Source of the DNA: Neostapfia colusana
Taxonomy: Eukaryota; Streptophyta; Magnoliopsida; Poales; Poaceae
Assembly (NCBI GenBank): GCA_030760725.1
Contig: JASWHV010000017.1
Location: forward strand, 12,938,124-13,002,123
Reading direction: 5' to 3'
Length of the DNA: 64,000 nucleotides
The notes under the pieces are model-generated. The model made no database searches. It was not told the origin of the DNA and saw only the letters and a program-made list of their open reading frames with translations. This document shows positions 47,215-58,114 of the stretch, piece by piece; position 1 is the stretch's first letter; the number at the start of each line of letters is the position of its first letter. Made by a program: the position numbers and the translations under genes.

Positions 47215-47505
47215 ATGGCGACCGACAAAGACCAGGCTGTATCCGTCGCGCTGCTGTGAGGCGACCCGGCGGCGTTCGACGCGTTGCTCTTGACGCTCAT
47301 GTCATCCTCCAACAACGAGCGCTCCGCCGCCGAGGCCGCCCTCGACCGCCTCCGTGCCTTGCACCCGGAGCCCCTCGTGCTACGGGAGCTCGGTGTATCC
47401 GCCGTCATCGTCCAAAAGCGCGCTCCACCGCTCGTCGTCGCCGATCACGGCCGCTGCCTGCCGTTCGACGACTCCTCCGTGGACTTCGTCTTCGCCGACT
47501 ACAAG
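47215..47505 (+). pseudogene. Captured importin-like and methyltransferase-like pieces, C 3' LTR
   Basis: The start codon context is clearer here than in the 5' LTR: MATDKDQAVSVALL, a stop, then GDPAAFDALLLTLMSSS and NNERSAAEAALDRLRALHPEP, the N-terminal HEAT-repeat style of importin-5-type karyopherins. RELGVSAVIVQKRAPPLVVAD and HGRCLPFDDSSVDFVFADY follow, resembling a plant methyltransferase. The two run on in one open frame from 47284 to 47571 into the MCAT piece, a chimeric reading frame. Confidence 0.55.
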
Positions 47506-47870
47506 CACACCACCGCATTCCTCTTCCCCGACCAGGGTGCCGAAACTGTTGGGATGGGTGCAGAAGCTTAGAGTGTAACAGCAGCAGCTGAATTGTTCAA
47601 CCAGGCAAATGATATCCTTTGAGATGGCTTGTTGGATTTTTGCGCTAATGGACCAAAAGAGAAGCTTGACTCAACAGTGATCAGTCAGCCAGCTATATAT
47701 GTTACCAGTCTAGCGGCGGTAGAAGTACTGCATGCTCGCGATGGAGGCCAAGATGTAATCAACTCTATGGATGTCACATGTGTTTTCAGCTTGGGAGAAT
47801 ACTCTACTCTTGCATTTTCTGGTGCTTTTAGATTTTAGGATGGCCTGAAGCTTGTCAAGCAGAGAGGAGA
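47506..47870 (+). pseudogene. Captured MCAT (malonyl-CoA:ACP transacylase) fragment, C 3' LTR
   Basis: More complete than the 5' LTR copy. It reads KHTTAFLFPDQGAETVGMGA, AAAELFNQANDI, LDFCANGPKEKLDSTVISQP, AIYVTSLAAVEVLHARDGGQ, DVINSMDVTCVFSLGEY and STLAFSGAF, with stops at TAG (47569) and TGA (about 47620). The active-site LGEY region is present but the catalytic GHS is not. No introns interrupt about 110 codons. Confidence 0.82.
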
Positions 47871-48085
47871 AGCTTGCAGGATGCAGATGACTTGTTCTGC
47901 AAGATGCCCTAGAGGGACGAGATCTCATGGAGCACCATGATCCCTGGTTTGGCACAGAATGGAAGAAGCACCGAGGCATTTCGGGTTTTTGACTTGATGA
48001 AATCTGAAGGTGTGGAATCTCACCAACAGCAAGCTTCGCAGCACTCTCAGTAGTCACGGCGGTTATGTCAACGCCATCGCCGGGA
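47871..48085 (+). pseudogene. Captured PPR and RACK1-like WD40 fragments, C 3' LTR
   Basis: DADDLFCKMP, a stop, then RDEISWSTMIPGLAQNGRST and EAFRVFDLMKSEGV form a PPR unit (about 47876-48008). WNLTNSKLRSTLSSHGGYVN AIAGIKSD-type sequence follows (48009-48085), resembling a RACK1 WD repeat. Order and spacing match the 5' LTR, so all pieces were in the LTR before this insertion. Confidence 0.7.
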
Positions 48086-49736
48086 TCAAGTCTGACGCCA
48101 ACATCCTTAGCAACACCGCCGCCCTCCCTCTAGGGTTGCCAGAAAACTCTTCCGGAAGTTTCCCGACGCGGACCGGCGTTGGAACCCCAACTCCGACAAG
48201 CTCCGAACATGTTTCAGACCAGAAAAATGCGTGGGAAGGACATATTAACGGCGGTCCTAACGGTGCTCGAAGAACGTCGTCACTCCTCCACGCTGTGAGC
48301 TATTTTTCTCTCCTTCTCGTGCCGCACGAACCCCCTAGGGTATGCATGTACAAGTGGCGATCAAGAAACGACGCGAAGACTTGAAGATCAAGAGTTCGAC
48401 CAGTGGACATAGCAACGCTATAAGAAAAAGGCAAGTGTCCTTGACCGCTTTGCACCTAAGCTAGTATGTGTAGTTAGAATTATTGCATTGTCATATGAAT
48501 TATGAAACCCATAATAGGAAGTTTCCCTAGATTTTCATTATCTTATTTCCTTTTAGCTTGGGTTGGGAGTTTCTCACTGTTATTTGTATATATTATTCAT
48601 GCTTAGCCATGCTTAGAGTGGGATAATTGAGATATGAGATTCACAACCTTGATTATTTACCTTTGAATGGAATATGATGAATTATTATAAATATAGTAAT
48701 CTAGGCAACTCGATGTTTTGGTTTGTTCTGCGTGCACGAGACTTGGGTTCGTGTTTAGTGCTTGCCTGAGTTCTAAGGACCGGTTCATAGAGCATGTAAC
48801 CTGGCTTTACCGTGCCAACCACATGCTGAGATGGGGCAGCTTGGCCAATTAATTAGATGTATTTCTGAAGTAGTGTGGGTGTTTGGATGGTGGGGGAATA
48901 GGTGTCAGCTGGACTACTATAGGAACCGCAAGGCTCAAGAGGGGGCCACTGCATGGGGGTTGGAGCCTCCTGGATGCTGTTAGGAGTGAAACCTCAGTGG
49001 GATCATACTCGTCGGGAATCTCTTGGTAAAGGCCTCATAGTGATCTTCTGACTACACACCTAGAAAGTGTGAACGTGGTTCGCGGCCACAGGCATAATGG
49101 AGGTTCTTAGTCCACACGACAACGGAGGATGAAATCACTACATGTGGGTAAAGTGGTGCAAACTCTGCATAGTCAGAACTGTCATGACAGTCGTGCTCAT
49201 GGTCAAGAGCGGCTTGGACTTATTCATGATTAGATGATGATGAAGTGAAAGGTTGAGGATGTTAAGCGGGGAGCTTAACAATGGAAATAATGTTATGGGA
49301 TTGGGATTACTTCACTCATGTAGTAAAATAGGTGCTTAATAAGCTAAGGTGATAGGATTTAAGTGCGTAGTGCATTAACCATGGTTTCGGCCTTTCCTTG
49401 TTAAATGTTTGCATGTCATCTATTTCCCACACTTGTTGAGTACTCTATGTACTCAGGCGTTTTCCTTTTCCCTATAAATGTTGCTCAGTGTAAAGAAGAT
49501 AAATTGAAGACGGTGTGAAGAAGGTCACGTTGCTGCCAGTCGATTTGCCTGTGGACGGCCCTACAAGTTGTTCCTCATCCACTGAAATTCGAAACATATT
49601 TAAGGTATAAGTGTTGTTTATATTCGATATAGAACTGTTTATCACTATTTATCCTACATGTATGATTAAATCGATCCTGACATACATGTAGATTGCAGCC
49701 GGTTTTACTTTATATAAAACTGGGTGTGACAGCAAT

Positions 49737-52014
49737 ACTGAACTTAACACCATAATGTTACTAGACAATGTGCTCCAGCTCGAACCCAAGATTGGGACTC
49801 ATCTAAAATACCAACAATAAGCTGCTGAGGACAAAACACATTACCCTCAAATACACATCTGTTACAGTGATTCCAAATTTTCTAACAAATCAAAACTACT
49901 AGTGAACAAATCCCTTTGCGATCAATCCCTGACTTCCCCGAAGATAAGCCATAGAACCAATCCCCAAACAATCCAAACAGGATGACCAGGAATCAGGATG
50001 TAATGACAACACACTAAACTTATCAGAGGCCCATTGCCAAATACTTTGAGAGACTGGACAATCTTTGAACAAATGGTTAGCCGTCTCAAGATTGCGGAAA
50101 CAAAGTGGGCAAAAATATTGGTTTGGCCAGCCCCATCGCAGCATTCTGGCAGCCGTCCAAACCCGGTCCTGCACAACTAGCCAGGTAAAATTTTTGCACT
50201 TAGCAGGTGGCCAGACACTCCAAATTTTTTTATGGTACCAGGAGGAATGACTGCCATAGAATTGTGCTTCGTATGCAGTTTTGGTTGAATAGCAAGCATT
50301 GGCAGTCCATTTCCAAATTATTTCATCTTCCTGTGAATAGATGATAAACATCCTGATTTTGCAGTAAATACCAGAGATGATGAACTTCCCATAATAACTC
50401 AATATCTAAATGGCGAAGGAGGTCCAACAACCAAATGGTGTTGTGTAATGCTTGAGCCACCGATAGATTCTTCTTCCGAGACAACTTATATAACGCAGGG
50501 GAGAAGAAATCCAGAGAACCGTATAATAACCAATTGGAAGACCAGAATTTTGTCGTGAGACCATTATGGATTGTAATCTTTGCTGATGCTTTGAACAAAG
50601 CCATGTCTGTACAATCCACTGGGAGTTCTCCATCTAACCAGATTTTTTCAGGCGCCTTCCAATGCCACCATGGCCATCGAAGACGTAATGCCCTGCTGAA
50701 AGAATGAAGGTCCATAATTCCAAGGCTCCCTCTATCTAATGGTCAACATACTTTATCCCAACCAATCTTACAATTCCCACTTTTAGCCTCTTGGCTCCCT
50801 GACCACAAGAATCTGCGCCTCGCCTTGTCAATTATTTTGATAAATTGTTTAGGAGGTTTGATGACCCATAGAATATATGTAGGTAATGCGCTGAGTACAC
50901 ACAGGACTAACTCTCGCCGACCTCCAATGGACAACAACTTACCATTCCAACTTGCAAGTTTGGTATGTACCCTTTCTGTTATACCACGGAGTTGTGCCAT
51001 CTTTAGTTTCCAACTGACAGCGGTAATCCCAGATAACTTGTTGGACACATAACTCGGTTACCTCTAAATGTGGAAAGAACTTGATCAAGGTCAATATTAG
51101 CACACTGTATTGGAATAATAGGACACTTGATTATATTCAGCTTCAACCCGGTTGCTTTACGAAATTCTTCCATGATCCGCATTGCATTCTCCACATCCTC
51201 TTGCTTTGGATTTAAGAATAACAAAGCATCATCAGCGTAAAGTGAGATACGACATTTGGCTACTCTTTCCTGCAATGGCGATAGAACACCTTCACGAGTT
51301 GCCAAAGATCTTGTACACTGTGTCAAAAGCCAAAATAAATAGGAAGGGGGATAGCGGATCCCCTTGCCTCAATCCCCGACGATGTTGAATATATTTCCCG
51401 GAATACCATTCAGCTGAACCTATGATGTTGCTGTGGAGAGTAATGCAGTGATCCAATTCCTCCACCTTAACGGGAACCCACGCTTCTCCAACAGCTCCAA
51501 CATATACTCCCATGATACTGAGTCAAAAGCCTTGGAAATGTCAAGCTTAAGCAAAAGAAGCGGCTGACATTTACGGTGATGTGTTTTGACAACACTCTGC
51601 ACATACATGAAACTATCCTGGATGCACCGATTCTTGATAAAGGCACTTTGTGCTTCAGATATAAGATAACTCATATGCGGTGATAGCGGCATTGCAAGGA
51701 CCTTTGTAATTAATTTTGAGAATGAATGAACTATACTGATGGGCCTATAATCAGCCGGAAGTTCAGGATCAACCTTTTTGGGACCAATGTTATTAGGGAA
51801 GTATTTAATTGATGAAGTGATACAGGCACTTGATTATATATACATCCCATCGCAGCCATGATATCAGCTTTAATAATCGACCAACAAGTTCTATAAAAAT
51901 CACCAGTAAATCCATCAGGCCCTGGAGCTTTTTCTGGAGGCAACTCCAGGATTGCTTTCCTCACTTCTTCCTCCGTAAATTCCGCATCCAGACAGTGCTC
52001 TTGTACACACGGCA
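49737..52014 (-). pseudogene. LINE ORF2 remnant: reverse transcriptase and zinc-binding C-terminal domain
   Basis: Reading leftward: EEEVRKAILELPPEKAPGPD (RT block 1, near 51950), a frameshift, SEAQSAFIKNRCIQDSF and LKLDISKAFDSVSWEYM (first catalytic Asp), GLRQGDPLSPFLF (near 51370), ISLYADDALLF (YADD at 51228-51239), then CKNFTWLVVQDRVWTAARM and FCPLCFRNLETANHLFKDCP, the zf-RVT domain typical of plant L1-like LINEs (near 50060-50230). At least four frameshifts or stops separate the pieces. Endonuclease and ORF1 are absent through 5' truncation. Confidence 0.9.
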
Positions 52015-52223
52015 GACCCAACTAGAAGAGTGAATCACCAGATTTCTATTGCACTTGCTCAGATCATTTGTTTCTCAAAGTATTTATTTGTCCTAAGTAT
52101 TTACTGCCATGTACCATCTTTGTTGATTAGTTTGAATAACCATCTACTTAGATGGAATAGCTTTGATCTTCTACATTTTGAATCCCTAGCTTGCCCTATT
52201 CCTTTGGTTTCCATTATAAATAT

Positions 52224-53320
52224 TGTCGAAGTGTGTGGTCGACACTTCCCCCGGGCCTGCTCTGGGCAGCCCGCGGAGGTTCTTTTTCGGAGGGGCTAGT
52301 CGCTTGCGGAGAGCTTCAGCGTTAGGGACGAGTAAGGGAGAATCTTGACACGGCGAGTTTTACGTGGTTCAGGCCGCCGAAGCATAAAACCCTACGTCCA
52401 CGGTGAGCAGAGGTGCTCGCTGTATTGCTTGTTGCTCAGAACCGGAGTCCTGAGCTTGAGAGTGAGTGATGCCTAGGATGCGAGTTCACAGAGTTCGAAC
52501 CCTTGCTAATGTTGCCTACCTGAGCCTTTTATAGTCCAAGGCTCGAGCGGCTTACAAGGGGGGGGGGGGGGGGGGGCGGGACCCGACAGCTGGTCCCGGG
52601 GAGATTGCCTGCCGACTATCATATCTGCAGTTATGTCGGTAGTTGTCTCTAGCGAAGGCTTCCGAGTCTTCGTTCTGCCGCCCTGCCCATGCCGCAAACT
52701 AGTCGTAGTGGTTGATGACGGCGGGGACGGCAGGGGATGTCTTGTCGCTGTGTTTATTGACTGACAGGTTCTGACACGACACCCCAGTCTGTGATGCGAC
52801 TGGACGCAACGGCACCTGACAGAGGCGTGCTCCGCGTCTTCGCGTCTTGGGAAGGAGTGGGCCTTGAATACCTTGTACGGGCAAGGTATGGTGCGTCTTT
52901 ACGCCTGCTGCCTACCGCGTGGGGGCAGGCAGCGCCGTCCTGCTGGCCACGTGGCGGGCCCGGAGCTCTCCTCTGAGGAGAGGGAGGTCCGGCCCCGCGG
53001 GACACGTGGAGCCTTCGGACCTCTCCCCGTGGAGGGGGGAGGTCCGGCTTCTGTCGGGCGCGTGGCGGGCACGGAGCTCTCCTCTGAGGAGAGGGAGGTC
53101 CGGCCCCGCGGGACACGTGGCGCCTTCGGAGCTCTCCCCGCGGAGGGGGGAGGTCCGGCTGCTGCTGGCCACATGGCGGGCCCGGAGCTCTCCTCTGAGG
53201 AGAGGGAGGTCCGGCCCCGCTGGACATGTGGCGCCTTCGGAGCTCTCCCTGCGGAGAAGGGCGAGATCCTTAGGCATTTTCCCCTGTGCGCGGGGGTACC
53301 CCATATCGTGGGTACCGACA
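52224..53320 (-). mobile_element. Solo Tat-like LTR (1097 bp, minus strand)
   Basis: The plus strand begins TGTCGAAGTG and ends GGGTACCGACA. Target duplication AATAT at 52219-52223 and 53321-53325. The empty site in copy B reads TTATAAATATATTTATAAC (about 62585). Same length as the LTR of element 1. It contains a G homopolymer (about 52557-52576), a reverse-strand TATA box near 52530 and a G-box array (52935-53265). It arose by recombination between LTRs of a full element. Confidence 0.95.
52935..53265 (-). repeat. U3 G-box array, solo Tat-like LTR
   Basis: Alternating GGCCACGTGGCGGGCCCGG and GGGACACGTGGCGCCTTCGG modules, period near 57-60 bases. Equivalent modules are at 5395-5640 (element 1), 55390-55765 and 58855-59250 (element F). 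Confidence 0.7.
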
Positions 53321-53449
53321 AATATATTTATAACTTTTATTATAACTTATATGCATAACTTCTTATAGTAATTTATTGTGATAAAAATATATATAATTTA
53401 CTAGAAAACTTATTTGTATAACTTTCCTGAATTCTGTACTCAGTTTCTA

Positions 53450-53969
53450 ATATATAATTACATATGAGTCCTAAAATATCTCGGCATCGTCTTACTTCTG
53501 CAAAGAAAATGTTGTGCAGGCTTTTTTTTTAAAGAGAAAAGAAAGGCTCGTACAGACAGCCTAGTTGTGTTACACGCACGTGAAAACGGTCGCTTGGGCC
53601 ATTTGGTTTCGTTCCCTTCTCGGCCCAGCTGTCTCTTTGTTTTTCTATTGCTCGGCCCATGAGCTGAAAGAAGAGTGTGTGCTACGTTAGTACGGCCCAG
53701 GCACGAACTCTGCTCCGTCCATTTCTCAGTCCTGCATTGGCATGCCGATTACCATTGCAGGGAGCATCTCAGCTTCACTCTGGAGATAACATGGCCATTT
53801 AAATGTCGGCATTCTGACACACACATGATGCAGGATTCTCCAGCCTTGGAAATGATGATGATGACAACGACGACGACCCATAAAACTGCACACCGGCGAT
53901 GCCAACGCACACGACGCCATGCCTGGCAGTCGGCTGACAATCGTTGCATTGATTCCGAGCGATTAGTAG
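53450..53969 (+). other. Spacer between duplication copies
   Basis: Non-repetitive host DNA with several GGCCCA motifs (53598-53700) of the type found in plant promoters. No exon or known gene is recognised. The ORF at 53675-54058 has no domain and runs into repeated DNA. Confidence 0.4.
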
Positions 53970-54890
53970 CAGGAATTTTCAAATGTAGTGGGATTTGCCT
54001 ATCGGATGGTCATCCCCAGGTCACTCCCCATCACACTTGGGTGGACCTAACAACTTGATAATCTTATGGCCCGAGAGATCCCATCCTACGGCCTGATATC
54101 TTCGTGAGGCCCACAAGATGTTCTAGGTTTCTGACCACTGCCTGATACCACTTGGTAGGATATGGTCTCATTCATAACATAAACGAGTCCCTTTCCACCA
54201 TCCTAGATCACAACGGGTCTGCTATTCACGTAAACTTAACCAGTGTTGGTCCATGCCAGGAGTTGTTATCTCAACCAGGAAAAATCATTGTTACATCCAG
54301 AAGCTAGCCAGAGAGGTGGAATCTACTCACTTTTAAGTTGGTTCACCCCTCTTCCCTCAATCAGTGTGGTACTATTCCCAATAATGCTCCCCATCACATT
54401 AGCATCTCCCGATGGTTAATCGACCTCTCACACGCCCACAGGACACATCCAACCTCATGGACCTCACACCCAAAGGTCAAGATCATCAGTCTAGCTTTGA
54501 TACACGGTTAACCCATACCAAGAGTCATTGGCCCAACTAGGAGGGATCCTTATTGTACCCAAAAATCTAGCACAAGAGATGGGAACTCTCTCTACCTATA
54601 AATTGGTCCAACCATCTCCCCACAACCAATGTCATGTGTCACCTTAACCCAAAAGATTAGTGTCATAGGTGAGATTCTCAATCCAACATGCCTTCCTATC
54701 AATTAATAAATAATATTCAGAGTTCTTGTGGGTACAACAAGAACACAAAAATAAGGTAAACGCATATTTGTGTGTCTACTACAATTAATTGAATCAATAA
54801 ACATATATACCATCTATCAGTCATACATATCTGTATTATGTTCAATGTACCTGAGATATGATCATGTGTCACGTTAGGATGATATGACAG

Positions 54891-55905
54891 GCTACCCCGA
54901 TCCTTTTATAGCCCAACGTCGGGGCAGTTACAATGTGGCCCGGGGCCTAACACGTGGCCCCGCTGTTGTCCGTACCCTATACATGAGCTAGGGCATTTAC
55001 AACTACATGTAATGTCGCTGTCGGAGGAGTCAAGGTGTGCCACCTGCTACGCCGGGCGCCTCTGAGCGGATAGCAGGTGATGATGAAGACCCTGTCTTGT
55101 CGCTGTCTTTCGCTCTGCTGAGCGGCTCTATGCCGTTGGGTGGCACTGTTCCGCTGTCACGCCTCGCCGCCCTGTCTTGTCACCGTAATGGTGAACAGGC
55201 GGAGGACGGAGGCGTGCGTCGTGAGCCATGCTTCTATGTAAGGCGCGAGCCTTGAATGCATGGCCTGACAGCGCACCTTCCTCTTTACTCCTTGGCTATA
55301 TGCCCTTTGCTTGTCAACGCTGCGCATAGGTGGCTTGCCCTCGGGACACACATCATCACGGGAGAAATCTTGCGGAGTAACGAGGGTTCGGAGTCGTTTG
55401 ACACATGGCAATGCCAGAGCTCTCCTTGGCGGGAGGGAAGGTCCAGAGCCATAGGACACGTGGCAGAACCGGAGCCCTTCTTGGCGGGAAGGGACGCCTG
55501 GAGTTGTTGCCCACGTGGCAGCACCAGAGCCCTCCCATGCTAGAGGTTGGGCCCGGAGCCATAGGACACGTGGCACCTCCGGAGCTCTCTGGCGAGAGAC
55601 GTGGCTCGGAGGTCTTGGACACGTGGCAGTGCCGGGGTCGGGTCCGGCACCAACGGACATATGGCGGCTCCGGAGCCACCCTGGGCCGGTAATGAGACTC
55701 AGAGCCTGCGGACGCGTGGCAGCCTCGGAGCCCTCCTTAGCAGGTGGCCGGACCCGAGGCTTAGGACACACACCCTCTCATGAGCGTTCCCTAGTTGGTG
55801 GTTGGGCCCAGCCTGCAGGTTGGGTCCCTGTCTTCTGCATACGTTCTGACGTATGTCTTCTTTTTCTCATACACGCGGGGGTACCCGGTCTTGAGGGTAC
55901 CGACA
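54891..55905 (-). repeat. 3' LTR of element F (truncated)
   Basis: It begins at GGCTACCCCGATCC, which corresponds to 58354 in the other LTR, and ends GGGTACCGACA. G-box modules at 55390-55765. The neighbouring purine run on the element strand (GAACGGGGGCCAC, 55906-55918) is the polypurine tract. Confidence 0.85.
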
Positions 55906-58114
55906 GTGGCCCCCGTTCCCATCTCGGGGGAGTCTGCGAGCCCGCAGGTGGGGCCTCCATCTCTCCTGCGTGGTGATCTTCTGATCTTGCTTTGGGGAGA
56001 CACCAGCTCCGGACCCTTCGGGAGACGCCAGACTTGGGGGTCGGAGAGTAGTGCCCTGGAAAAGGTGTTCCAGAGCCAACCCCAAGGATTGGAGCCATGT
56101 GGCCTGCACAATCACTAGAAGAAAGGGGTAATCGTGTCGTGTAGCTGTATTTTCCCTATTCGGTGGCCCCATTATGGCTTATGGTCCTCTGCTAAGCTAC
56201 GGGACCTAGGCAATTCGGAGTAGTAGTATCTAGACCATGGTTACCAGTCTGCACAGGGTAGTGTGCCGTCCAGGTCCCCAGCACTTGGTTGTTGCGCTGA
56301 AGAGGCAGAGTGTGCATGCTTAGGGTACAGGACCAGGCTTAGCAGGCTACACACTCTGGACCTCCCACTAGCATGGCATTCCGAGGGGGGCGTCCTTCTG
56401 GCGCAACGAGGCTCGAGCAGGAAGGTAACCAAGATGGTCCAGAGTCAACATAGGTGCCTTAGGCGTTTCCGCCTTGTAGCAGGACGGCATAATTTTGGCC
56501 AAGAGCGAGACAGAGAAACACAACTATGTACACGTCAAGAGGCACGCAAAAATATACGCAAGCTTGAAAGGAAAGCTGCAAAATATAGATGTGCATAAAG
56601 TAGAGCAAGGGGCGCAAAGGTCCGGGATGACTTAGCCGATGTGGGTAGCTCTTTGCCAATGTCCCGAGGGAAGTTTGTCCCTTGACTTTTGGATGATTGT
56701 AGCTGGCACTCCGATTCTTCAGCTCGCTGCCGCAGTGGTCTGACATCCACTGGATGAGGCAGGACGTCAGCATCGGGCCCCCTGGTAGGTTCGAGACGCC
56801 AAGGACATGTGTGGACCTGCAGGCATGATAGAAAGAGGGAGTAGCCATGCTCTCTGGTCACTCCTCCTTGTTCAGTAGCTTTATTGTGGCTTACGGTCCT
56901 CAGCCAAGCTATGGGGCTTGGGTAATTCGATGTGGGTCGTCCGGGATATGGTTAAAGCCTTGCTCAGGGGTATGAGTCGTCCGGTTCCCCTGTACCGAGC
57001 TGTAGCGCTGGAGAGGCAGGGTGTTCATGGTAGGGGTACGGAACCTGGCATAGAAGGCTACACACCCTGGACCTCCCGCTGGCGTAAACCTTTCAGGGGA
57101 GGGACCATTCGGCACCATGGGGCCCCCGAGCAATGAGACAACCACATGACCCCGGGTACGCCACAGGTACCTCAAGCAGACCCGTCTGCAGAAGGATAGC
57201 ACAGCTCTTGCTATGGTTGAACACAAGAAGAAGTGGCTGGCCACACGGCCGGAGCGGTATGGAAAGAAGGCACGTAAAGAGTATTGGAGCAATGTCTGGG
57301 TCCGGTTACTTTTCTTGTCCGTAGACGTGTTTTTTGTGTCCCCCGAGTACTCAGTTGTAGCGCAGGGGAGGCAGGAGTTGCACGCTAGGGGTACGGAATC
57401 AGGCATAGTAGGCTACACACCCTGGACCTCCCGCGGGCGTTAACCTTTTAGCAAGAAGACCTTCCAGTGCCACGGGACATAGGACAAGTATGTAAGACAG
57501 GCTCCGGACATGCCATTTACAGTTTTCATGCATGAGTAAGCACAAACTATAAAGAAGGTGCGCAGGGTAGGATAAATTTTTCTTATTTCTGGCTTCCTTC
57601 GGGTGATAGAAGGAAACAGGCCGTGCAAGAAGGCAGCGGCCCGCCCCGGATGACAAGAGTAGCAGGACCCTTCCGGGGCTTAGCTGTTCTAAGCGTTGTT
57701 CCTAGACACTATGACACCTTTACAAAGAAAGAGAAAAATAAAAAATACTCTACCACTGCATTAAGGATAGAACTTACAGAGCACCTCCGTCACCAGGCGG
57801 GCGCATCCTGGTCGGCATACTTGTTTCACCCGGAAGGGTCCATCCCAGCGGGGGGAAAGCTTGTTGGAACCCTCCCAGGAGAGTATTCACCGACGGCGCC
57901 GCGACTGAGGGTTGCCGGGAGGTGACCGGCACTGTTGCTGCCGGGGCCGCTGCTGCAGTGGTCTGGCCCGCTTTGGAGCGGGATGAGGCTTCCTGCTCCC
58001 CCCACTACCGGTGATGCAAAGGATGGGAGGAACCTCCGAGAGTCTGGACGTCCACCATCGTGAGGTACACAAACAACTTCAAAAACCAGAAGCCTCATAC
58101 CCTGGTGTGCCAAA
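55906..58114 (-). other. Internal region of element F: repeats and primer site, no gene
   Basis: Three diverged copies of a block containing GTACGGAACC/GTACAGGACC and CTACACACYCTGGACCTCCC lie at about 56190-56400, 56895-57110 and 57330-57450. The same block is in G (11305-11420) and, reversed, in element 1 (2160-2300). At 57829-57900 the sequence matches the post-integrase end seen in G. Next to the 5' LTR the minus strand reads TTTGGCACACCAGGGTATG, a worn primer site. ORFs here have no domains. Confidence 0.65.

Larger units (their letters stand above)
20871..49731 (+). mobile_element. Element C: non-autonomous LTR retrotransposon carrying host gene fragments (6.7 kb without nested DNA)
   Basis: Perfect 5-base target duplication GCAAT at 20866-20870 and 49732-49736. 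LTRs are about 3.02 and 3.04 kb; the internal region is only 676 bases, with no gag or pol. The 3' LTR is split by element B. Parts of at least three, probably five, host genes lie in the U3 of both LTRs. The LTRs differ from each other by very roughly 10%, so it is the oldest LTR element of this nest. Confidence 0.9.
24571..49731 (+). repeat. 3' LTR of element C, split by element B (24571-25035 and 47161-49731)
   Basis: It starts TGTAACACCCTGATTTGCG and ends AACTGGGTGTGACA. When B and one target copy are removed, the LTR is 3036 bp and colinear with the 5' LTR: GGCCGCCAGG before B continues as CCACCAGGCTC after it, matching GGCCGCCAGCCGCCACCGG near 21318. It carries the same captured gene fragments. 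Confidence 0.88.
20767..52014 (-). mobile_element. LINE, 5'-truncated, minus strand (2.38 kb, split by element C)
   Basis: LINE sequence lies at 20767-20870 and 49737-52014. It encodes ORF2-type reverse transcriptase on the minus strand and ends in a short T run (20766-20771), the complement of its poly(A) tail. It is flanked by GACCCAACT at 20758-20766 and 52015-52023, a 9-base target duplication. Copy B has the uninterrupted site GACCCAAGTAGAAG at about 62386. It is cut off at its 5' end near the start of the RT domain, as usual for LINEs. Element C later inserted near its 3' end. Confidence 0.9.
16787..53969 (+). repeat. Tandem duplication copy A (host DNA, about 4.8 kb, split by insertions)
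   Basis: Host sequence lies at 16787-20766, 52024-52223 and 53326-53969; everything else in the interval is inserted elements. It aligns in order and direct orientation with copy B from GAATTTTCAAATG (16787 and 53970). Detectable homology ends near 53449, where copy B is cut by an LTR at 62727. Each copy carries one response-regulator-like gene. The true unit may end anywhere between 53449 and 53969. Confidence 0.85.

Noticed and set aside
53675..54058. A possible gene in the spacer between duplication copies
   Set aside because: The 127-codon ORF has no domain, contains low-complexity Met/Thr runs from an ATG/ACG repeat, and ends in duplicated non-coding DNA.
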